The position numbers were made by a program, and so were the translations under genes. 64,000 nt of DNA, taken from positions 66,721 to 130,720 of the forward strand of contig JAFZKY010000014.1 in NCBI GenBank assembly GCA_017551725.1. Reading direction: 5' to 3'. This document shows, piece after piece, positions 19,067-28,800 of this stretch (position 1 is the stretch's first letter; every line of letters begins with the position of its first letter). The notes beneath the pieces are model-generated. The model was not told the origin of the DNA and did not search any database. It saw only the letters and a list, made by a program, of their open reading frames with translations. Origin of the DNA: Bacteroidales bacterium. GTDB taxonomy: Bacteria; Bacteroidota; Bacteroidia; Bacteroidales; WCHB1-69.

Positions 19067-19492
19067 TTATGGATTTTTCTCATTTCCATAATGTTTGACG
19101 ATGAAGAGTTCCAAGTCCTCCAGCACTAAATCCACATGTTGCAGGACATCGTAGTCCGTCGTGCGGAACACTTTTAATCCAAGTCCTTCCAGATATTCGT
19201 CGCGCTGCGCATCATAATCCAGCTTCTGGTTGTGGGAGCCGCCGTCTATCTCCACAACCAGCCCGAGACTCTTCGCATAGAAATCAACAATGTAGTTCCC
19301 GATGACTTTCTGCCTGTCAAAATCGAGTCCATGGAACATTCTTCGGTGTACTTGTAGCCAAAACACGACTTCGGCCATATTGCCCGCCTTCCGGTTCTTG
19401 CGTGCATGGCCTGACAATTCCGGATTTGCCGGGAGATGCTGGATAGTGTTGCCCTTGACTATAATTCCGTTGATAATCGTCGATTTTCTCAC
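19067..19492 (-). CDS. DUF559 domain endonuclease-like protein
   Basis: The 141-residue product matches the DUF559 family, a Vsr-like member of the restriction-endonuclease fold. After a short N-terminal tail come ARKNRKAGNMAEVVFW (Glu41), the basic R-Q-K-V-I-G-N-Y-I-V-D-F-Y segment (Asp70), VVEIDGGSH (Glu81, Asp83) and the C-terminal VFRTTDYDVLQ. These acidic residues are the expected metal-binding set, so the nuclease may be active. The cellular role of DUF559 proteins is not established. The gene sits inside a pair of ~49-bp inverted repeats and looks like the cargo of a small mobile element. No TAnnTTTG box is evident just upstream. Confidence 0.85.
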   Translation of the reverse strand: MRKSTIINGIIVKGNTIQHLPANPELSGHARKNRKAGNMAEVVFWLQVHRRMFHGLDFDRQKVIGNYIVDFYAKSLGLVVEIDGGSHNQKLDYDAQRDEYLEGLGLKVFRTTDYDVLQHVDLVLEDLELFIVKHYGNEKNP

Positions 19493-19513
19493 AATAAGGT
19501 ATTCTGTTGCAAT

Positions 19514-19562
19514 ATATTAACTACCCCGCCCTTCGGGCACCCCTTCTGAAAATCAGAAGGGG
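19514..19562 (-). repeat. Inner inverted repeat, right arm, element A
   Basis: This is the reverse complement of the left arm: ATATTAACTACCCC, then GCCC-TTC-GGGC and the CCCCTTCT/AGAAGGGG hairpin (19540-19562). It borders the upstream side of the DUF559 gene. Confidence 0.9.
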
Positions 19563-19708
19563 AGTTTTAGGATGCCCGCACGGGTGTGCGGACAATGGGG
19601 AGTTTTTGACTTCCGCTCAATCATAGGTGAAAAAAAAAATCATTCAGCTATGATTGGCATCCTATTATGCCATGAGGATAACGACAAGTCAACTTCTATA
19701 TTGTTGCC

Positions 19709-19796
19709 ATTAATAGTGACTTTGAACTTTGAACCTTGACTTTGAACTTTCTTCGTTTCTTAGTTTCTTAACTTCTTAACTATTCAACACTTCAAC
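19709..19796. other. Spacer downstream of giant gene 2, no gene
   Basis: Low-complexity TTTGAACTTTGAACC and TTCTTAGTTTCTTAACT repeats, nearly the same as 32139-32227. No reading frame or RNA signal is visible. Confidence 0.6.
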
Positions 19797-19830
19797 AAAA
19801 AAGGAGCCGACACTTTCCAGCATCGGCTCC
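19797..19830 (-). terminator. Terminator of giant gene 2
   Basis: The 8-bp GGAGCCGA/TCGGCTCC stem is the same as that after giant gene 1, with six T residues following on the minus strand. Confidence 0.85.
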
Positions 19831-19865
19831 TTTGGCTTTTATATTCGTATAAAGCGTGTGTGCGC

Positions 19866-22800
19866 TTACTTCTTCACGAAGCTCTTCGTCACCACACCCT
19901 TCTCGGTGCTGACACGCACGAAATACATGCCCGCAGACAGCTCTCTCACATCAAGCTCTGCCGTATTGGCATTTACCTCTACCGTCTTCAACAGCTTGCC
20001 GTAAACATCATAAATCTGAACCCTGTTCACTATACCCTGTACCCTGTTCACTATAAACTGTCCATTATTCGGGTTCGGGTAGAGGCTGATGGCCTGCTCG
20101 TAGTCGTTGATGCCGACAGTTTGTGTGGTAAACGTCACCATGTTGGAGGCGCCGCTCTGGCCGCTGGCACAATTGGCCACCACATACGCCGTGTAAGCCG
20201 TCTCGGGTTGCAGGCCTGTGAGCGTATAAGGATGGGCGTTGGCCGTGGCCGTGGACCACTGCGCGGCGGCGTCTTCCTTGTAGTTCACCGTCCAGGAGGT
20301 GGCCGTGCCGTTCTCCGTCCAGTCAAGCACCACACTGTTGGTAGTCACGTCCGTGGCAGTGAGGTTGGTCGGGTCGTTGCACGGATCCTGTCCCTGTGAC
20401 AGCGTGGTGAAGCTCACCGCGTTGGTCCAGTCGGAGGTGGTGCCGCTGCCGCAGTTGGCGCGCACGCGCACATCATACTGCGTGCCGGCGGTGAGGCCCG
20501 TGAAGTTGTAGGTGTGTGCCGTTAACGGGATAGTGTTGCCCCAATCGGAAGCAGAGTGCAGTTTATACTGCAAATCCCAAGCTGTCTCCGTGCCACCAGC
20601 CGTCCATGTGGCCGTGGCCGTGGTCTGCGTAATGGAGTTGGCCGACACGGCCAGACCTGTAGGCGCATCGCACGTGGGCACAGGACCACCGCCCGATCCC
20701 GTCACCGTCAGGTTGGTGATGATCGCCGGCGGTTGTGTGCCGACAGAGGGGTCATTTCTCCAAGCGAAGACCAACAATGCAGTCGAGCTAGCTGTCGGAT
20801 TGGGGTTCGGGTTGTCCATCACCGCCTGCACGTGAATGGTTCCCGTAACCTGGTTCAGAATGTTCGGATAAGATGAAGATTCACCGCCATAGTTATTGGC
20901 GTAGAAATTATACGCGTATGTGGAATAGGTGTTATAACCATAGTCTGATGAAGTCGGTGAAGAGGTGGAAGCCGGATATTGCTCCGTGGGCGGTGCTAGG
21001 AACATCTTCATATAGTCGTAGCTGCTCTCGCCAGCCACCTGCACATCGAAACTGATGGTAATATTCGGGCTCGTACCCACAGAAAGCAGTTTTTGGGCGG
21101 AAACCATAGAATTGGAAGAGATGGTGTAGCCAGGTGTGCTACCATCGTTCGTCACAAACAAGGCTCCGGAACCGCTGTACGTGCCTCTCATCCAATAGTT
21201 CGGACAGCTACCGTTGTTCAGGACCCACGCATCGCCGGCACTGCTGAAGTTGGCCGTATAAGGAAGGGCGGTGGGCGTCATGGTCGTGGAGGCGGTCAAC
21301 TTGAGGCTGTAGCTGCTCTGGTCACCGCCGCCGCAGTCAGCCTTCACATAGAAGTCATACGTGGTACTGGCCGTCAATCCGGTGATAGTGGTGGATGGCG
21401 TGTTCTGCACCTGTACCGTGGTACCCGAACCTTGTGTGAATCCCATGGGGCCATATTCCACAATCCAGTCATGAGCGGTACCCGCCTCCGTCCAGCTCAA
21501 GGAGATGGAGGTTTCCGTGGCATTCGTGGCAGTCAAGTTGGTGGGTCTCGGACAGGTGGGGATGGTCTCCAACAAGATGTCGTCAATATAGACGGAATAG
21601 GAGCTACTCGTATTTGTCAGTTTCAATGCCACGTAGGAACCCTGTCCCGCATAGCTGCTCAGATTCACCTCCTTAAGTTCAAATGTACCCGTAGTGGTAT
21701 TATTTACTTGGGTAATCGGCGTGAACGTGCTTGCATCAATAGGATTGGTCATCACGCCCACGGTAATCGTGGAAGTGGTACTGGAACTGGAAAGCATCAT
21801 AAACGAGAGTTGCAACGTGTTGATTGGGTTGGTTGTGACATCCACAAACGGTAACACGGCGATATTATAGGTAGGAGTACTGCAATAGAAATACAGAGAA
21901 GCATTTCCACTACTGTGATAGGAAGTGCTCACATACGGATAGTTTGTTGTACTATAGTTGTTTATACTTCTCCAGCAGCCAGGTATCACGTTGGTACCGG
22001 ATCCTATGTTGTCGAAATTCTCCGAATATGGTATGGTCACTGCCGAACAAGAGGTTCTGATGGAAACCTTCGAAGTATAGTAACTCACATCGTTGCCACC
22101 GCAGTCGGCCATCACGTAGAAGTCATACCGGGTATCGGGCTGCAAGCCGGTGACCGTGGTGGAAGGCGTGTTCTGGACCTGTACGGTTGAGCCTGTTCCC
22201 GGCGTGAAGCCGGCAGTGTCGTATTCCACAATCCAGTTGTAGGCCGTTCCCATCTCCGTCCAGCTCAACGTTACGGAGTTCGGTGACACGTCGTTGATCG
22301 CCAGATCATGCGGTCTCGGACAGGTAGGTATCAAATCCACGCGGATATTATCCACATAACCGGCGTTGTAGCTGGTGGACGGTCTCGGAGCCATCAAGGC
22401 AATGTAGGCACCCGTTCCTGAATAGTTGTTGAACGGTATATCATAACTTGTATAGGTGTTCGAAGTCGTCACGATCGTGTCAACCGGCACAAACGTGCTC
22501 TTGTTGTGTGGATTGCTCATCACACCCACCACCAGTTGGAAGGTGTACGTGCCCTGGTTGCGCGCATCGAAGGAGACCTGAAGCGTATTCATCGGATTAG
22601 TCGTGACATCCATTGGCGGCAGGATGGCTATCTGGTCATCATACGTTCCCACCGTGGAGTACGAATAGAAACGGATGGTATTAGTTCCGGATTCTGCATA
22701 CGTCTGGTAGTTGTAAATCATCGGGTAGCCAGAATAGCTCGTATTGGTACCTTCGTTGAGGTAGTTCCAGCAGAGCGGCAGGTTGTTCGCAGACACCGAT

Positions 22801-25800
22801 GTGGTGGTCGATCCATTATAGCTGTCAAAGTTCTCCGTGAACGGCAGTTGCACAATGGCATCACATTCCGTCGAGAACTCAGCAGCCACCCAGTTGCTCG
22901 TATCGATTCCGCCACACTCGGAACGCATACGAACCATATAGCGCGTGCCCGAAGCGAGGTTGGTCAAAATGGCCGGACTGCTGGTCTGGTTGCCTACCGA
23001 AGTCCACAATGTGTCGCCATAGAGCTTATATTCCATACTCCAAAGGCCTTCTGTGTAACCCGGCACCCATTCGACCGTAGCCGTATTAGTGGTAGTACTG
23101 CTCACATACATGTTCGGTGCCACACAAGTGGCGTTGCTGTCGCAAGGCAGGCCGAAGATGGTGTTGGCCCGATACATAGAAGAACCGCTGCTGGCGTAAC
23201 TGGAGGTTGCACTGAACGGATTCGGATTTTCGGAAGAATCATCCGTGTATAGGTAGTAGGTGCTACCATTGGGATTCGTATGGCAATAAAATGAGTTCGT
23301 ACACACATAACTACCGGTATTATCATCAATAGCGAGAATCAGGTTGGAAACTCCATCGTACGGGAATGGTGTGGTGAAGTTGATGGTAAACCATCCCTGG
23401 GTAATATTCACTGATCCTTCATACACTTTGACGGCCGTCGTTGCATCCATATTGACAATGCCGGACAACGAGTTCAAAGTAGTCGGCATCAGGTAAACAG
23501 CCCAGTTTCTGGGCGTTGCCGTCACGGTATAGGCTTTGAAGGAGATGGAGTTGATCATGCCGGCACTTCCTATTTCGGAGGCAGTGTACAATTGCTCGTT
23601 AAATGCGTAGTTATAACAGGAGTAAGATGGTGTGTATTCATTGGTATTAGTCCCGTTGCCTACTGTCACGTCACCGCCAGCCAAACACTTGGTCACAAAT
23701 GTTTTCGTCGTCCAGTCTCCCTCGCTGTTGTCCGTACAGGTAGTCTTCACCCGGACATCATAACTGGTACCCGGATCCAGACCGCCCAGCATGAACTGGG
23801 TTGAGGTGATATTGCTGGCTGCAGGAATCCAGTTATTCATGCCATGTTCGGAATATTCCACCTCATAGTAAGCTGGCGTGCCGAACATGCCGGCATTCCA
23901 TGAGATCAAGGCAGACGTACCTACTATCTGGCTTACTGTCAGATCGGTCACAGGCGAACAGTCGGGCATTTCGTCCACTACAATGTTATCGATATAACCT
24001 TGGTTATAGTTGGATGTCGGCTTCGGAGCCTTGATGGCAATGAAATTACCCGTACCCGTGTATTGACCAAACGGGATGATGTAATTAGCATACGTGGTGG
24101 AAGCCGTTTGGATAGTCTGCACAGGCACAAAAGTGTTCATGTCAGCCGGATTGCTCATCACACCCACCACCAACTGGAAGTTATAGGAGGTGCTGATGGC
24201 CTTGACATCCATGGAAAGCATGAGCGTGTTCATCGGATAGAGTGTGGCATCAATCGGAGGCAGGATGAGCACCTGATCGTCGTACGCTGGCGATGTGGTG
24301 TACATATAGAAACGGATAGAATTGGTTCCGGATGCCGCAGAGGATGAATTGTTGTAGATGATCGGATAGCCGGAATAGCTCGTTGAGGTACCATGGTTCA
24401 AATATGCCCAGCAGGATGGCAAATTGTTCGTGCTGGCCGTAGCAGAAGTGGTACCTGAATACGAATCGAAGTTCTCGGAGAACGGAAGCGTGGCGAGCGG
24501 CTGACACGGCGTGGTGAACGACGTGATAGCCCATTCGCTGTAGCCCAGACCGTTGGAGCAGACCGTGCGTAAATAAGCCTTGTAACTGGTGTTGGCGGCC
24601 AACGTACTCACATTGAACGTATTCGTAAACACTGTCTGGGCCTGCGAGGCATCCAGGCTGGCCGAAGCCGGAAGCACCGCCACCTGCCAGGTGCCTTCAT
24701 TCGGGTCATCTGTCCAAGTCAAATCCACGGATGAGTGAGTAAGTGCCGACACCTGGAAGTTGGTCGGTGTGGCGCAGCTCGGGGCAAGATCCAACATGAC
24801 ATTATCTACATATCCATAGTTGTATCCTGAAGTCGGCTTTGGCGCCATGATGGCAATGTAGCTTCCTGTACCTGTGTATTGATCAAACGTCACATTATAG
24901 TGAGCATACGTGGTTGAATTGAATACAGCGGTATCGATTGGCACAAAGGTGTTCAAATCCGACGGGCTTGTCATCACACCCACCACCAACTTAAACGTGT
25001 AACTGGTGTTGTTTGCCCTGGCGTCGAAGGAGAGCTTCAACGTGTTCACAGGGTTGGTGGTGACATCAACCTGAGGCAGAATGGCCACCTGATTGTCATA
25101 CGTGCCTGCAGTTGTATAGGTATAGAACCGTATGGCATTAACTCCTGAACTTGCATAGTTAGTACCGGTACTGGTGTAAATAATCGGATATCCGGAGTAG
25201 CTTGAGGATGTACCGTGGTTGTAGTGGTCCCAACAGGCAGGTAAATTGTTTACACTCACCGAAGTGGTAGTGGCACCCGTATATGAGTCGAAATTCTCCA
25301 TATATGGCAAGGACGAGATGGCCACACAGGCCGTACGGAATGTGCCGGTCTCCCATGTGCTGCTCTCTCCGTTGTCGCAGTTGGCCTTCACAAACACCTC
25401 ATACAGGGTGTTGCCCGTAAGGCCGGAGAGCTGGATCTCAGGGGTAGTGTAAATGGTTTGCGATGTAGCCAACTCCGGATTGGTGATGGTGCCGGCAGGG
25501 CCATACACCACCTCCCATTCAGACTCGCTGCCGCCCGGAGTCCATACCACCGTGGCCGAGGTGGCCGTAATGGTGGCAGGTGTGGCATGAACGTTGTTTA
25601 CATGCAGACAGTTCGGAATATAATCAATGTTCACATCATCCAAATAGACATAGTTGGTGATCCATTGCGGACAACGGAAGGCCACATAATGGCCGGTGCC
25701 GGAATAACCGGATGTCAGAACCTCGCCATCCTCGAAATCGGTCGTCGAAGTGGGGGCAAAGGTACCCACCGGCACAAAGGTGTTCACATTTTGTGGATCC

Positions 25801-28800
25801 GACATGACACCCACCTCTATGAAATAGGGCGATGTGGCGGTCTTCCTCACCTTGAAACGGATTTGCAGACTGTCCATCTGAACGTTGTCATCAAAACGCG
25901 GCGTAGCCACGTAGGAATAATAGGACGATGTGGCGTAGAAATAGACGGAGTTGTTACCCGATGCATGATAGGATGTGGAGAGATACGGGTAAGCCGTGCT
26001 ACCGTTGGTATTCCGGGTCCAGCAGGGCACCATGACACCGGTACCTGCCGTTGTGCCGTCGAAATGTTCGATGAGCGGCAACGTCTGCGGAGTACATTCG
26101 GTCCGCTGCGCCAGCGTAACCCAATTGCTGGTGTCACCGCTACCACAATCCGAATGTAGGCGGATAGTGTACAGTGTGCCTGAGTTCAGGTTGGTGAGCT
26201 GCGTCGGAGAGCTTGGGCTGGGAACCTGGGTCCAAGTGGCATCATTGGCCGCCTTGTACTCCATCACCCAAGCACTCTCTGTCATACCCGGAGCCCACGT
26301 CACCTCTATGCTCTCGTGGTCGTATGCGGAGATATACACATTCGGGGCGACACACGTTACAAGGCTGTCACACGGAGTACCGAATCTGACGTTGTTGCGG
26401 TTGCCATTGGTATAACTACTGCTGGCACCGGCAGACGTCGGGTTGCTCGGATCAGGATTGTAACTATCACTGTAAAAATATAACGAACGATATGAACCTG
26501 TGCTATGCACGTGGAATACATCTGAAGAACTATTGTAAGAACCAGAATTATCATCCACAGCCAATACCAGATTGCTGGTACCATTGTACTGGAACGGCGT
26601 GGTAAGCGTAAACGTGTTCCAACCCTGATGACAGTTCAAAGAACCGCTATAAACCAAAGTCAAATTTGACAGCGGCACATAGTTGCTGCTTGAGGAGAAC
26701 GTGCTCTGCGTGGTATGTCCCAGATAGATACTCACATTGGTCTTGGCCGTCATAGATGTTGAATACGCATAATCGAACGCGATACTTTGGATAGTGGCAG
26801 GGCCATTCATTTCGGAAGCCAAAAATATCTGCTGGGAGTATGTATAATTGTAAAAATTATTAAGCGGTAAAAGATAACTGGTCGTGGTTCCATTGCCGAT
26901 GGTCAAATCACCGCCGGCCAGACATCCCGTGGTGAACGTCTTAGTCACAATATCGTTGGTTGCACAGTCGGAATAGACTTTGAGCTGATACGTTGTTTGC
27001 GGTGTGAGGCCCGAGAGCATATAGGAGTTACCCGTAATAGGCAACGACTGAACCCAGTTGCTCTGGCCCTGCTCCAGATATTCGACATAGTAATACGGTG
27101 TTCCATACTGGGCATCATCCCAGGTCACCAAAGCGGAGGTGCCGGCGATGTTCGACACGGCCACATTGGTGGGTGCGGAACAGGTGGGTGCATAGTCCAG
27201 TTTCACCTCATCCACATACATATAGGAAGTAGTGGAGGATGTAGGCATAGAAAGCGTGATGTATATCGGCGTGGTATAGGACTGCGTCAACGGGATGCTG
27301 AACTCCTTCCACTGGTTGAGGGCAGTAAAATCGCTCGGATAGACTGACTTCAGCACGGTCAGCGTGTTGATGTCGTCTGGATCGGTCATCACACCCACGT
27401 CCATACGGGCGTAAGAGAGACCGCTGTAAGCCATCAACTTGACACTGATAGCCAGGTCGCCGGGAGCGTAGCTCGACACGTCGATGCCCTGCGAGCAGGC
27501 ATACATGTAATAACCGGAGGGCATATAGAAATAGAGGGATGCCGCACCGGCAGAGTGGTAGGAGGAGCTCACATACGGACAGGTATTGGATGTATATGTG
27601 GATTTTTTGGTCCAACAAACCGGGTATGCATTATTGCCTGTACCCACACCTTCAAAACCTTCGGTATAGGGAATCACATTGGTGGGCAAACACTTGGTAT
27701 GGAACGACACTACTTCCGACCAGTCGCTCTCGTCGCCGCCGCCGCAGTCTGCCTTCACATATACATCATAAATTGTGGCATCGGTCAAGCCTTGCACTGT
27801 ATAAGGATGGCTGGTAGCATAATCCGGCGTGCCACTCGTCACAGGCTGCCCGTGCGGGACCACCACCACCTGCCAGTCGGTCTCGGCGTTGCGGGCCGTC
27901 CAGTTGATGGTGGCACTATTGTCCGTGGATGAAACCACTTCCACATTCACCGGTCGTTTGCAAGTGGCCGCGACATTCAGATAAATATCATCCACATAAA
28001 TTGCAGTACTGCTTGTCACGGATGTCCTGATAGCAATATAGGAACCCGACCCTGTGTAACTGGAGAAATCCACCTCAACGGGCACGAACGTATTGGCAGC
28101 GGAAGCAGTCAATGTTTGCACAGCTGTGAATGTGGACATGTCGCTCGGGTTGGTCATCACACCCACCACCAATTTGCCAGTTGTCACATTCGCAGTACGC
28201 ATCTTAAGAGACATCTCCAATGTGTTGACAGCGATGGACGGATCAAGCTGCGGAAGTACGATGCCACAGAATGCGGTGCTGTAGGTACTGTATGTACTAT
28301 TTGTATAGGTATAAAAATATAAAGATTTGGTACCCGATGTGGAATAACTGGTGGACACATACGGGTAAGTGCTGGGAGAATACGTACTGCTACGCGTATA
28401 GCAGGTGATGGCGCCACCGGAAGAGGCCGCGTATGATTCAAAGTTCTCCGAGAATGGTAGCGTGGAGATGCCACATTCTGTGCGGAACGAATATTGACGC
28501 CATTGGCTGCTGTCTGCATACGAGCAAAGTCCCTTTACACATACATCATACTGGGTGCCGCCACTCAATCCGGTAAGTGAAATGCTGGGCGTATAGACGG
28601 TGGTGGCGTTCGCCAACATGTTGTCAGGGTTGGTAATGGAACCCGCAACACCATACACCACAATCCATTCGCTCTCCGTGCCGCCGGCAGTCCAAGCCAA
28701 ATCAGCAGAACTGGTGGTCACCGTATTGGCTACCGTATGAATATTGTTTACATGCGGACAGGTGGGGATGGTATGGATGTTGATATCATCAATATACATA

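Larger units (their letters stand above)
18910..19708. mobile_element. Palindrome-rich element A carrying a DUF559 gene
   Basis: The outer ends are imperfect inverted repeats (18910-18931 and 19688-19708) of consensus GGCAANNATATAGANGTTGA; the left copy is more diverged. Inside are two ~49-bp inner inverted repeats (19004-19053 and 19514-19562), each made of a CCCCTTCT/AGAAGGGG hairpin plus a GCCC-GAA-GGGC hairpin. Between them is a DUF559 endonuclease gene. The outer arms hold more palindromes (AATCATAG/CTATGATT near 19621-19658; GACACC/GGTGCC near 18976-18989). A shortened relative lies at 31709-32138. No target-site duplication is visible. I infer mobility from the ends and the second copy; no known transposase is encoded. 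Confidence 0.65.
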
